Source of the DNA: Amoebidium appalachense
Taxonomy: Eukaryota > Ichthyosporea
NCBI GenBank assembly: GCA_963693365.1
Contig: CAVNZM010000016.1
Coordinates: 1,178,001 to 1,242,000, forward strand
DNA length: 64,000 bases
Direction: 5' to 3'
Shown here: positions 11,392 to 22,247 of the stretch, in pieces
Position numbering within the stretch: the first letter of the stretch is position 1
How the letters are laid out: each line of letters begins with the position of its first letter
Program-made: the position numbers and the translations under genes
The notes under the pieces: model-generated
What the model was told of the DNA's origin: nothing
The model's input: only the letters and a program-made list of their open reading frames with translations
Database searches by the model: none

Positions 11392-11677
11392 TTAGCGACG
11401 TCGGCGCTTCTTTCGTGCGGGCTGGCTGGCAGGGCCGGCCACCAAAGTACCTAGGTAGTCTGTGAGTGCTCCTGCGGCTGTGTCTTGCAGGCCGGAGTGA
11501 GGTTCCCAGGTGTCGTTCTTAGCCGTGTACCCGTTCCAACGAACTTTGTAAAGGGCTTGGGCAGTTGCCGAGTCGTACTTGTGGGCAATAATTTTTGCCA
11601 CTTCGAAGGTGGGGGTGGGTGAATCTTGCGGACCAGAGTCGGCTGGCGTCATATCAACGTCGTCACGGGGAAAATAC
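11392..11677 (-). pseudogene. gypsy pol C-terminus with chromodomain
   Basis: The minus-strand frame ends in a basic tail (ARKKRRRR) at 11392. It encodes a chromodomain: FEVAKIIAHKYDS, ALYKVRWNGYTAKNDTWEP and a C-terminal helix ending GALTDYL. In chromoviruses this module follows integrase and directs integration to modified chromatin. The frame is entered from LTR sequence at 11678, so this is a detached C-terminus. Its integrase partner ends at 27685, where the same 5-bp duplication lies. Confidence 0.85.
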
Positions 11678-12286
11678 TGTAAACATCTGTACACGCCGTA
11701 CATGTTTACTATTACGAATATACTGTACATATCATAGTGATCACGTAGATATTGTGTACATATGATCAGATCAATATCACACGCGACAGCCGCGGGCTGC
11801 GGCTCACGACTGAGCCACGGCGCCGGCAATATGCAGTGGCCGTGCAGTCAGTATGAACCAATAGAATTCGAGAACCGCTAGGATAGGAATGCAAGTCTCA
11901 TCCACTACGGAGGCGACATCTATAGCGAAACGAACGGAACCAATAAGGAAATCAGACCCAGTTGCATAAACCTAAACGGGCTTAAGTATTGACCAATCAT
12001 TTGCCACAAAGTTATCCTTTTAGTTAGCTTCATGTATTGGTGCACTGTGTGCACATAAAGACGACCGCACTCTTCTGACTGGTCAGAAGTCACGAAGGCA
12101 TCAATGCCACCCATCCAGATGATCCGGAACCTGGGGGCTATATAAACAAGCCGTCCCAGTACGGGGGATCACTCTGAACGAGCACATTAAATAGTAACCT
12201 GGCCGCGTGTGCCTTACTACCCGTTCTCTGTCTTTATTCTGATTCAGTTGTTCTCTGCCTTATCCCAACTAGTTCAACTGTTTACA
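11678..12286 (+). repeat. LTR (plus orientation), chimeric by recombination
   Basis: 609 bp, nearly identical to the other two 606-610-bp LTRs but in opposite orientation. A TATA box lies at 12138-12147 (CTATATAAAC). It is preceded by AATAC, half of the GTATT/AATAC duplication of the antisense LTR insertion, yet followed by the gag leader. It therefore joins the left side of an inserted LTR to the right side of E's original 5' LTR, as expected after recombination. Confidence 0.85.
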
Positions 12287-12338
12287 TTGGCGACCGCGCA
12301 GTTCCAGAATCTCACATCTTTCAAGAATCTCTTCAACC
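12287..12338 (+). promoter_or_regulatory. primer-binding site and gag leader
   Basis: TTGGCGACCGCGCAG follows the LTR end directly, in the position and with the TGG start of a tRNA primer site. The same sequence follows the LTR of element D on the minus strand (26720-26706). The tRNA was not identified. Confidence 0.7.
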
Positions 12339-14908
12339 ATGGCGGGCGAATTTGACGACTACCCTGTACTCTCGGACAATGAAAGCAAACTGACACGTGA
12401 CACCAAGAAGCCTACCGCAGTCAAACCGCCGCTCCCAACGCAGAAGAAAGCCAAGACTCCGGGGCAGGGCACGAAAACACTCCCCACCCCTCCCCCTACA
12501 CAGCCTCGTGCTCCCCAGAAACCGAACACGATCACAAAACCCAACACACACACGAACACAAAGGCAACTACGAAGCCCACTGGCAACGAACAAACGAAGC
12601 CCAACGAAAGCACGAAACCCAAAGACAAAACGAAGCGCAACGAACACACGAAAACCAACGAACATACGAACACCAACGAACACACGAACACCAACAAACA
12701 CACGAACGAACTTCAAGTAGCAACGAAGGAAAAAACGAAACAAGACCGGGACACTGCCACAGCTCTGGCAGAGGTGCGGGGCCGTGTTCTCTCCAAGTTC
12801 TATCGTATTGAAACTCTGAGACGTGCCATTCAAACTGCAATCGATGCTGGCCGGCCTGTGATGGACCTCGAAGCTGATGTCGCGCAGATTTACAGTGAGA
12901 TTTCGCAGATGGAAGACACCACACTGTCTAGAATGTTGTGCACGTCCGCGAAATGGTCTGAGTTGGAGCGGGAAGCACAGTTGGTGGCTGAGGCACGTGT
13001 GAAAAATACGACGGTGCCCACCACCCCCCGTCCTCCCCCACCCACCACAGGCAAGAAGCCTTTGTCCCCGGTCCCATCTGGGTGCACTGATCCCAAGGTA
13101 ATTGCACCTCCCGCACCCCCCACTAAATTTACATATAAGGATGTGCTTGCGCGCACACTCAGCTACACTGATTCTGATGCTGAAAATGAAGAAAAACACG
13201 AACAAAGTTACGAAGACACACCCACAAACGAAAACGAACACATGACTGCGAAAGGGCATGAAGAAGATCACTTCGACCAGCCTAAAGCACCCGTATCTAA
13301 CGAAATCCCCCTTGCAGGATCCCCTCTGGCGTCTGCAGGTGGACTGGCAGGCACGCCAAGTCGCCCGAGAGGCTCTGATGTCAGCACAGGCTCAGGAGGT
13401 AAGGCTGGGTCTATATTGAACAAGCACTTTGCAGAGCACGAAAAACTGTGGTTGCACCCTCTCCGCCAGTTGCATGCATCCGAATACGGCCCCATCTTGG
13501 CTGCATTGAAACTACCAGAATACAAGGGTGACTTGCAGGATAAATGCACGGTGATTGAATGGCTGCACGAATTTTCCCAGCAGATGGTTTGCATTGCAGG
13601 GGTCCCCCCCACACTTGCTGTTCGCTGGGCGGTGCAGTGCTTTCCTCTTGCTTCCCCCGCCCGTGTGTGGTACACGAATTTTACCAGGACACAGGGAGAA
13701 CTCACGTTTGATGCATTTGCACATACACTAGTTACGAAATTTCACGACCAGCGTGTGCAAGAGGCACTCAGTGCCGAATTAAATGCACTCAAACAAGGCA
13801 AGCAAAAGGTGGCCGAATTTGCAAGCAGGCATGCGCGTTTGTGGGCACGTGTGTACCCCCTTAAGTCTGAGGCACACCAAATTTTGGATTTGTCTCACCG
13901 ATTGGGTGGGGAAGACGAACAAGAATTTCGCAAATATCAACTTCTATGACAACTACTCCGGGACGTGTGTTGCCTCTAGGGGGACATCCCCTTGGACGAA
14001 AGTGAACCTGCAATGGTTGTAAACCACGGCAGGCCCCCAGTCATCAATTTATTGATCCGTGAGGTCCATGTGCCCAAAAAACGGGGGAAGTCTTCGCCCC
14101 GTGAAAAAACAGCACGTATGTGTGGATCAATGGGGGTTGTGTGTGGGTGTAGGTGGGTGGGTGAAAAAGGAGTATATAGCTGTAAGACTGTGGATGCTAA
14201 ACACAGATGATGTGTTTGTAGCTTGCTGATCTGCTAAAAACTGTCGTGCTTATATACCTAAGCCTACCGATCTAAGCCAATCAAAACTCGATCTAGTGAT
14301 ATGTGAAATCTGATCCGAGCCAATCATAACTCGGTATAGTGATCTGTGGTATCTGATGTTTTGACTGGCTAATAGGTGTCCGTGTGCGGGGAGCCAACCG
14401 CTAACTGCTAAAACACAAAATGAAGCCTACATGGTTATGTTGGTATCGAACACCCATCCTACGTATTTTCCCAGAAAAATATTTATGTCAATAATTTCCA
14501 CAAATAAAACCCAGACAAACACGAAAAGAAGAAGAATTGACCCTGTCTGGAGTTGTTGCCTATCTCGCAGAAAAAGAAAGAGACAGGCACACACGCACCC
14601 CATCCACCATTCTAACACAGAAACCCCCCACAAAACAGCAACCCGGTGGTGGATCTGGTGCCAGCGAGAAGCCGTCTATTTTTTCGCGCATGGGCACCAC
14701 CCCCTGCAACCGTGGGTGCAAGTACGGCAGCCACGCCGAAGGCAAGACGTGCCCGGCCCTCAAATTCGAATGCCACTCCTGCAAGCAGAAGGGGCACTTT
14801 GGGGGGTCACCAATTTGCCCCAAGTACGACCCCAACTTTAAGAAGGGAACCCGCAAGGCAGAGATTGAGGCTAATCGGGCCAAGTTCAAGAGAGCACGTG
14901 TAGAATAG
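12339..14908 (+). pseudogene. gag: E gag, interrupted by solo Ngaro terminus
   Basis: ATG 12339 sits 50 bp after the LTR. The N-terminal part has Lys/Thr/Pro-rich linkers and an Asn-Glu-His-Thr repeat (about residues 100-125). A retrotransposon capsid-like region follows (WLHEFSQQM, RWAVQCFPL, about residues 410-520). The frame is broken at 13942 by a 569-bp Ngaro piece. Removing that piece restores an uninterrupted frame that continues at 14511 to a nucleocapsid with a CX2CX4HX6C zinc knuckle (CHSCKQKGHFGGSPIC, about 14780-14827). It ends at a single UAG at 14906-14908. Only the insertion inactivates it. Confidence 0.85.
13942..14510 (-). mobile_element. solo Ngaro terminus (A-spacer-B) in E gag
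   Basis: Reverse complement of the right-hand A2-spacer-B2 block of N1 (21679-22247), with no internal genes. The flanks rejoin the gag frame exactly without target duplication, as expected for tyrosine-recombinase integration. A TATA box (rc of CTTATATACC, near 14250) and AATAAA-like signal are present. It may derive from recombination between repeats of a full copy or from integration of an excised circle. The target is GTCTGG/GTTGAT on the minus strand, the same as N1. Confidence 0.85.
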
Positions 14909-16780
14909 GAAGGCGGGCAAGGGACTGGTCTCTCCCCAGTAGAACATAATGTATTTGATTTAATAGCAGAGCTGGAACTGTGTTCCCCTCTGGCAGATAA
15001 ATTGCAAAATAAATCTACTGGTGCGGAAATTTCTGTTGTCTCGGAGCCCTCCCACGAATCTGCATGTGCCCCACCCCCCCACGAACAGTTACCCCCGTGT
15101 ACTGACCCCCCCATGCACACGCACACCCCGCCCCCGCGCAAAAAGAAAAATGTGCATTTTGCTGACCGTGTGCACTCCTCCATTGCAGAACCACGGCATG
15201 AAAATGCCACTGTGTGCACATTAACCCACGAAAATAAATGCACAGCCACACTTGCGCGAATGTATGTGCATGGGAAGCTAGTCACAGTAGTTGTCGACTC
15301 TGGTGCTAGCCATAGCTGTATAAGCACAGCATTTTACGAATCTCTCCCTGTAGTGGCAAGAAAACGAATTCAGCATGTTCCTAATTTTAGTGTACTGGAT
15401 GCACAAAGTAACGAAATGACATGCCAAGGAAGTATATCTCTCACTCTCGCCATTCCCAACGAATCTGCTCTAGTGGTGCACAGATGGCATGTGATTGATA
15501 ATCTACCATATGATGCCTTATTAGGTGTTGATTTCATGGGGCCACAACAGGGACGAATTGATTACGGTGCTGCAGAACTTTCGTTCATGTATGCTAAGGG
15601 AAATCGCAGGTGCAGTATTCCGGTGTGGTGGTTGCGTGGGAGTGCGGAGGAGACAGCTGTTTCTCGCGTATTAATTACCACCACAGGTATTCACCTCCCG
15701 GTAGATGCGTCAAATATCGCAACGTGTAAAATAAAACTCGCTGCCGGCGCACCACCACCACGAACTTTAGACTGTTGTATGGGCACAGTGGTTCCATGTG
15801 GTCCACTTAATTCACGGGCTTACACAACAGCATGCAGTGTCACCAGTTTAGCTCGAATTTCGAATAACGAACCCCCCCTCTCCACTAGCGAAGAAAGTGT
15901 GATCGAGGACGAATACGAATGCAAGGTGTTGTTGACTAACACATCGGACCATCATGTGTACCTAGGCCCTGGTACGGAGGTGGCCATGTTTATTCCCTTG
16001 CAATCAGATGACACTGTTACTCTTTTAGCACGTCCACACTCCGGTAATGGAACCAGGAGGGCGACAACCCCACACCCTGGCCATCCATTAGGTACCTCTG
16101 CTAAAACGAACTTTTCTTCGCAGGAATCAACCGAAGAACCCAACGAACACGAACCACACACTTTCCAGGCGGCTACTAATATTAACGGTAGTATTAAGAT
16201 GTGTGAACGGAGTAAAATTATGAATATGAGTACGAAAGAGAACACCACACAGCGCAGTTCCACGAAAATGAATGGTTTTGGTAATCCAGCACGAACAAAA
16301 CCAGAGGTAGGGCCACCTACTATCGAAGCAGCAGATGGGGCACCATCTACCACTGCACTGGAGGATACGAATAATTTACGAAAGCGTACGCACGAATGTA
16401 CCTCCGACGGGGAAGCCGCCACAGACGACGACTTGCCTTTTGGGGTCAAACCTCCAGAAGAATACGACATGCCTGGAACTCCCCCAGACCAACGGAAACC
16501 GTTGGCGAAACGGATACGAAAACTGCTTAAGAAATGGAAGCATGTGATCTCTGCACACGACAACGACTTTGGTTTGAGTACCTTAGACGAACTGTCGATC
16601 GAAGTAACTACCACCATACCACAGTACCGCAGGCCCTATAACATCCCACATCACCTTCGCGATAGCCTACACAAACAAATTCAAAATTGGGTAGAGTTTG
16701 GAGTGATTGAGCCTGCGTCCAGCCCTTACTCCGCTCCGATGGTGTTGGTGGCGAAAAAGGACGGGTCTTTAAGAGTCTGG
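14909..16780 (+). pseudogene. pol: E pol, protease and RT start (readthrough frame)
   Basis: The frame is the same as gag beyond the UAG at 14906, with no further stop until N1. An aspartic protease active site (VVDSGASHSCIS, codons near 15287-15320) and flap-like region are followed by a long linker. The RT N-terminus follows: YNIPHHLRDSL, VIEPASSPYSAPM and VAKKDGSLRVW near 16630-16780. It is cut by N1 in the first RT motif block. The rest of RT/RNase H survives only as a collapsed remnant at 22248. An isolated ATG is not required if gag-pol is made by readthrough. Confidence 0.8.
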
Positions 16781-17129
16781 GTTTTATTTGTGGAAATTAT
16801 TGACATAAATATTTTTCTGGGTAAACACGTAGGATGGGTGTTCAATACCAACATAACCATGTAGGCTTCATTTCGTGTTTTAGCAGTTAGCGGTTGGCTG
16901 CCCGCACACGGGCACCTATTAGCCAGTCAAAACATCAGATACCACAGATCACTAGACCGAGTTATGATTGGCTCGGATCAGATTTCACATATCACTAGAT
17001 CGATTTTTGATTGGTTCAGATCGGTAGGCTTAGGTATATAAGCACGACAGTTTTTAGCAGATCAGCAAGCTACAAACACATCTTCTGTGTTTAGCATCCA
17101 CAGCCTTACAGCTATATATTCCTTTTCAC
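16781..17129 (+). repeat. N1 terminal repeat A1 with promoter
   Basis: 349-bp left repeat starting GTTTTATTTGTGG. TATATAAG at 17035-17042 is the likely core promoter; transcription would start just before gag. Confidence 0.85.
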
Positions 17130-17168
17130 TCCTTTTCATTCTCCCTATCTTTCCCTACGCCGGTCAGC

Positions 17169-18338
17169 ATGCCGCCGAAAAAGCGCCAGGCCTCAGCCGC
17201 CGCCCCTGCCGCGGCACCTAAGCGCCTGACCCGCAGCGACCTCCGCCACAGGCTGACCAACGCTCCCGCGGACACTGACGCGCCTCCAGCGGCCCATACC
17301 ACCACGGACCCGGACCCGCCGGCTACTCTCCCCTCCACCCCTGAAGTCCCCCCTCAGGCCCCGCCGTCCCCGCAGATGACTTCTCAAGACGCCGTCCTGG
17401 CCGCCCTCACCGCCATCAGCACCCAGATGGCTGGCGTCCTGGCTGCTCTCACCAACCGCGACCCTCCCGCGCCCCCCGCCGCGCCCTCCACACCCGGGGA
17501 GGTTTCCCCGGGGCTGCATCTCGGCCCTGACCTTGACCTGCCTGCCCTGCCCGCGCCCCCCATCACAGGTGAGAACACTGGCGACATTCAGCCGGGCACA
17601 CTCCCGCTTCCCCCCGCGGATGTGCTGGCAGATTTGCGCGCCAATCGTTTCGTCGACCTGTATAAGTTCACCCCCGCCGCCCTCCTGGCCCCATCCAAGA
17701 AAGGTCAGCATCTGCGCATGGCCGACGACGGCAGCATCGAGACTTTTCGCCAAGACAAACCCGTTCCCCTGCGTTCACTCGTCATTTGGATCCAAGCTTG
17801 GACCCATTACATGGCCGCCAAGCACCACCTCGGCCTTCCCACGGACAAAGACGTACTTTGGACTCAGCACATCACTCGCCTCAGCACCCGATACCCGTGG
17901 GCCCAGATCCACAACTATGACGTATACGCCCGCACCGTGGCCCACCAGCAGGGTCGGGCTCCGATCGAGTGCCCCAACCTGCTCGCCCAACTCCACCAGG
18001 ATCTCCTCCTGCCACCCACCCTGCTCATCCAGGACGCATGTCAGCGCTGTGGCTTCCCCGACCACCCCAGCGCGGCCTGCCCCATGTACCCCAAGCCCGG
18101 CTGTGGTCTTGACGGCTTTAAGCCGCCCCACAAGCCCGGCGGGGGTCACACCCCTAACCGCCCTGGCCCGCAACCCGGCCCGGCCAAACCGGCCCGACCC
18201 GTGGATCTACCCGCGACGCACTGCAGGAATTTCCACATTAACGGTCGGTCCTGCGCTAAGCAGCCCTGCCCCTTCTCCCACGTGTGCCCGCTCTGCTCTG
18301 GCACACACCCCCGCAAAGACTGCAAGCACAATGCCTAG
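17169..18338 (+). CDS. N1 gag-like protein
   Basis: 389 residues from ATG 17169. The N-terminus is basic (PPKKRQASAA), followed by a long Pro/Ala-rich region and a globular middle part (about residues 155-285). Two zinc modules follow: a canonical CX2CX4HX4C knuckle (CQRCGFPDHPSAAC, about residues 290-303) and a C-terminal Cys/His cluster (CRNFHINGRSC...CPFSHVC..CSGTHPRKDC). The latter resembles the one seen in many DIRS/Ngaro gag proteins. It binds element RNA by family analogy. The stop at 18338 is followed by C-rich, non-coding sequence before pol. Confidence 0.8.
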   Translation: MPPKKRQASAAAPAAAPKRLTRSDLRHRLTNAPADTDAPPAAHTTTDPDPPATLPSTPEVPPQAPPSPQMTSQDAVLAALTAISTQMAGVLAALTNRDPPAPPAAPSTPGEVSPGLHLGPDLDLPALPAPPITGENTGDIQPGTLPLPPADVLADLRANRFVDLYKFTPAALLAPSKKGQHLRMADDGSIETFRQDKPVPLRSLVIWIQAWTHYMAAKHHLGLPTDKDVLWTQHITRLSTRYPWAQIHNYDVYARTVAHQQGRAPIECPNLLAQLHQDLLLPPTLLIQDACQRCGFPDHPSAACPMYPKPGCGLDGFKPPHKPGGGHTPNRPGPQPGPAKPARPVDLPATHCRNFHINGRSCAKQPCPFSHVCPLCSGTHPRKDCKHNA

Positions 18339-18800
18339 TCTACGCGCACACCCACACACACAGCTAGAACATAGGGGTTCGGAGCTAGGACACACGAGTA
18401 CAGGGAAACGGAGCTCGGGAGAACGGGCCAATAGGGCTGAGTACAAAATTTCGCAGGCCAACTACGGCGCCCGCGCGCGTCAAGAATAAATGTCCCTATA
18501 CAAAGACGTTTATTCTGGCCACTGCACATAATTTTACTCCCCCCCCCCCCCATCCCACGAGCCTCCCCCCCCCCTTACACTCACCTAGCACTCCCTCCCC
18601 CCCCCTTTCTTCTACCGCTGTGTCCGCCCACACCCCCGCGTGCTCGGGCACATTCCCCTGCACAGGGCCCCGCTGCCCTCCCTGCCAACCCTCACTTGGG
18701 CCAAGCTGCCCTACTCTAACCCCCCGGGGCCCTGCTGCCCCCCCCCCCCCCCCCCCCCCCCCCCAACCCCCCCCCCCCCCCCCCCCCCCCCCCGCTGCCG
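18339..18800 (+). other. gag-pol spacer with C tracts
   Basis: Non-coding spacer with AATAAA at 18484-18489 and long C homopolymers at 18541-18550 and 18738-18793. The pol frame becomes readable after the last C run. Confidence 0.6.
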
Positions 18801-18804
18801 GGAT

Positions 18805-20477
18805 CTCCCCAAGGGTACACCACCCTTGCTAACCACCCCTTCCCCCGAGGCTCAGACCCGGAGGCCCGCCCGCTGCCCCAGCACCACATTGACACCTCCC
18901 GCCTCCGGGAACTGCTGGCCTCCTACCCGGACCAACCATTCGCCGCACAACTCCTCCACGATGTCGAATTCGGCGTCGACATCGGCTATCGCGGCCCCTC
19001 CACCTCTCGGGTGGGCCCCAACCTACCCACCACCCCGGAGGCAGCTGCCGCTATCACGGTGGATATTGCCAAAGAAGTCGCCCTCGGCCACCTGCGCGGC
19101 CCCCTCTCCCCGGCCCAATTCTTTGACGAATTTCCCGTCCACCGTTCCTCCCCCATCGGCGCCGTTACCAAGAAAGGGAACCCCCCCAAGTACCGTCGAA
19201 TCCACCACCTCTCCTGGCCCCGGGGTAGCAGTGTCAATGACAGCATCACCTACCCCGACGAACTTCAGTACATTCGCGCCCGGGATGTCACCCAACTCAT
19301 TCTCGACGCAGGCCCCGGCTGCTACATGGCCGTGGCAGATGTGCAGGCTGCCTTCCGGCACATGCCCATCCGACCGGAAGACCACCACTTAATGGCATTC
19401 AAATGGCAAGGGCATTTTTACGTTGAAACCAGACTGCCCTTCGGCCTGAAATCTAGCCCAGCCATCTGGGAACGGATCGCGGCCACCCTACAGTGGCTGG
19501 CACACCAGCACGGTATTACCCTCATCCGCCACTACGTAGACGACTGGATTATAGTCGCCCCCACACAACAGCAGTGCCAACGTCACCTATCCACCTTTCT
19601 GCAACTCTGCCGAGAGCTGCACATTGCCATCTCCGAAGACAAGATGCAGGGCCCGGCTACCCGTGTCGTCTTCATCGGTATCGAATTCGACTCCATCGCC
19701 ATGGAGGCACGAATCCCGGCTTCCAAGCTCTCGGACCTACTCGACCTCACTTCCCACCCAAAGCCCACCATCACCATTCGGGACCTCCAGTCCCTCCTCG
19801 GCAAACTCACCTGGTGTGCCCAGCTGGTTCCCCCCGGGAGGGCCTTCTCCCAGCGCCTATGGGCCCTTCTCCGGACCCACCCACACCTTGCCGGCCACCA
19901 CCACATACGACTGACTGCTGCCGCCCGGGCCGACATAGCCGAATGGCACCAGTTCCTCACATCATGGAATGGGGTGCACCTCATCACACCCCCCACATAC
20001 ACCACCCTGGCCACTGATGCTGCCGGATCGGTGGGTCTAGGTGGCCACTGGCTCGACCAATGGTTCTTCATGCCCTGGTCCCCCTCCACCCAAGCCCTCT
20101 ATGCTCATGAGGGTAAACTCGGTTCTTCCGTCATCGAACTCCTGGCCATCGCAGCCGCCGTGGCCCTCTGGGCCCCCTCCTGGTCCACCCACCATGTCCG
20201 TATTTTATGCGACAACACGGGTGCTGTGTCTGACCTGCACTCCCGGTCTTCCCCCCACCCCGTGATGGCCAAACTTATTCGGTTCATCACCCGCATGGAA
20301 ATGCAATACCAATTTACGTTACAGGCATCCTACCTACCAGGACCCCTCAACCATCTGGCCGATGCCATTTCTCGTAACCAACTTCCCCGGGCCCGACGAC
20401 TCCGACCTTCCCTGCAACCGGAGCCCTGCCCCTTCCCCTCCTGGGTCCACGAGTTCCTATCCCTTCCCTTGGGCTAA
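18805..20477 (+). CDS. N1 reverse transcriptase-RNase H
   Basis: The pol frame is open from just after the C tract. An RT-like frame from GTG 19011 gives 488 residues, but protein-like sequence (HDVEFGVDIGYRG) precedes it, so the start is uncertain. RT motifs: ADVQAAFRHMPI, LPFGLKSSPAIWE, YVDDW. RNase H shows all four acidic residues: D in ATDAAG, E in ELLAIAAAVALW, D in CDNTGAV, D in LADAISRNQL. It ends at 20477, followed by a C run, then the recombinase frame. It copies element RNA into DNA. The frame is intact. Confidence 0.88.
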
Positions 20478-20527
20478 CCCCCCCCCCCCCCCCCCCAGAT
20501 CTCCCGTTCCGGAGCAACACTGGCAGA

Positions 20528-21559
20528 TTGGCCCCCCACTTTGCTCCGGCCGAGCTGCTTCGAGCCACCACTACCCTGCAGGAATGCCAGGCCCTGAGTC
20601 TCAACCTCGACTCTCGGGCCTTTTACTCCCGGGTGCAAAAAGTGTTCATCGATTTCTGTGTGGCATCTCGGCTGCAATCCTCCTCCGGGTCCTCCCTCCC
20701 GGCCTCCCCACACACCGTGCAACTTTTTCTCGCCTGGTGTGCCCAACGAGGGGTACAGGCCTCTTCCTTAACCGGCTACAATTCGGCCATCACCAGGCTC
20801 CACCTCGACATGGGCCTCCCTGCTCCCTACCCCCACGACAAGTCTCTGGCCTGGTTCCTACGGGGGGTGGGCCGATGGCAGCTTTCTCACAACATCCGAC
20901 CCCGCTCATCCACCAGGGAACCCCTCCTCCCCTCCCACCTCCGCCTACTCCATGGCCAGTGCCCCACCAAGGCCTCCTCGGCCAATCTCCGGCTATGGAC
21001 GGCCCTCATCGTCGGTTTCTGTGGTCTCCTCCGTTCAGGGGAATTTACCTCCAAGACCCTGACTTCTTTCGACCCGTCCCGTCACGTTAAACGGAAGGAC
21101 GTGACCTTCAGCTACACCCCCACCGGTACTTTGTCCCATGCCACCCTCCACCTGCCAACCTCTAAGACGGATGTACAGGCCCGAGGTGTCAACGTCACCC
21201 TAGCTGCCCTGCCCCTCACCCACTTCTCCCCAGCCCATCTCCTCCGGCAGTTCCTGGATACAACGTCCGGTCAACCCGACGACCCCCTCTTCAGTCTCGG
21301 TGGCATCCCCTACACCAAGAGTGCTTTCTCTGCCGATTTCCGTGCCCTCCTCTCCCGGGCAGGCCTCTCACCCTCCCGGTTTGCCGGACACAGCCTCCGC
21401 ATCGGGGGGGCCACAGCACTGGCTGAGGCCGGGGTCGACGACTCCCGGATCAAACAACTCGGCAGGTGGTCCTCCGACTGCTTCCTGATCTATACCCGAC
21501 TTCGTCCGGCCTCCATTGCTGCCACCACCACACGTGTATTCGCCTCTATTCTTAAGTGA
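20528..21559 (+). CDS. N1 tyrosine recombinase
   Basis: 343 residues. Catalytic set visible: Arg in GLLRSGEFTSK, Lys in the TSKTDVQA hairpin region, HxxR in GHSLRIGGATALAEAG, and the nucleophile Tyr in FLIYTRLRP near the C-terminus. This enzyme integrates the circular cDNA by site-specific-type recombination, which explains the lack of target duplication. The frame opens 50 bp after pol across a C run. The annotated ATG (APHFAPAELLR) is conserved in the copy at 30074. Intact and probably active. Confidence 0.9.
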   Translation: MAPHFAPAELLRATTTLQECQALSLNLDSRAFYSRVQKVFIDFCVASRLQSSSGSSLPASPHTVQLFLAWCAQRGVQASSLTGYNSAITRLHLDMGLPAPYPHDKSLAWFLRGVGRWQLSHNIRPRSSTREPLLPSHLRLLHGQCPTKASSANLRLWTALIVGFCGLLRSGEFTSKTLTSFDPSRHVKRKDVTFSYTPTGTLSHATLHLPTSKTDVQARGVNVTLAALPLTHFSPAHLLRQFLDTTSGQPDDPLFSLGGIPYTKSAFSADFRALLSRAGLSPSRFAGHSLRIGGATALAEAGVDDSRIKQLGRWSSDCFLIYTRLRPASIAATTTRVFASILK

Positions 21560-21588
21560 AACCTTTGGAGCAAGCATACTGCTCTCGT

Positions 21589-22247
21589 GCCGTGGTTTAC
21601 AACCATTGCAGGTTCACTTTCGTCCAAGGGGATGTCCCCCTAGAGGCAACACACGTCCCGGAGTAGTTTTTCATAGAGGTTTTATTTGTGGAAATTATTG
21701 ACATAAATATTTTTCTGGGTAAACACGTAGGATGGGTGTTCAATACCAACATAACCATGTAGGCTTCATTTCGTGTTTTAGCAGTTAGCGGTTGGCTGCC
21801 CGCACACGGGCACCTATTAGCCAGTCAAAACATCAGATACCACAGATCACTAGACCGAGTTATGATTGGCTCGGATCAGATTTCACATATCACTAGATCG
21901 ATTTTTGATTGGTTCAGATCGGTAGGCTTAGGTATATAAGCACGACAGTTTTTAGCAGATCAGCAAGCTACAAACACATCTTCTGTGTTTAGCATCCACA
22001 GCCTTACAGCTATATATTCCTTTTCACCCACCCACCTACACCCACACACAACCCCCATTGATCCACACATACGTGCTGTTTTTTCACGGGGCGAAGCCTT
22101 CCCCCGTTTTTTGGGCACATGGACCTCACGGATCAATAAATTGATGACTGGGGGCTTGCCGTGGTTTACAACCATTGCAGGTTCACTTTCGTCCAAGGGG
22201 ATGTCCCCCTAGAGGCAACACACGTCCCGGAGTAGTTTTTCATAGAA
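21589..22247 (+). repeat. N1 right repeats B1-A2-spacer-B2
   Basis: B1 (about 90 bp, TGCCGTGGTTTACAACC... CATAGA) abuts A2. A 129-bp spacer with AATAAA at 22134-22139 follows, then B2, a copy of B1. The 3' end of the transcript is expected near the AATAAA. Confidence 0.85.

Larger units (their letters stand above)
16781..22247 (+). mobile_element. N1: full-length Ngaro-type retrotransposon
   Basis: The order is A1 (16781-17129), gag, RT-RNase H, tyrosine recombinase, B1 (21589-21678), A2 (21679-22027), spacer, B2 (22157-22247): the split direct repeat layout of Ngaro/PAT elements. A1 and A2 are 349 bp and look identical, so insertion is recent. There is no target duplication. All three reading frames are open. 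The insertion splits the RT motif of element E at GTCTGG/GTTGAT. Confidence 0.92.

Noticed and set aside
12333-13271. 312-residue minus-strand ORF opposite gypsy gag
   Set aside because: Antisense of the Lys/Thr-rich gag linker; no start context or motif.
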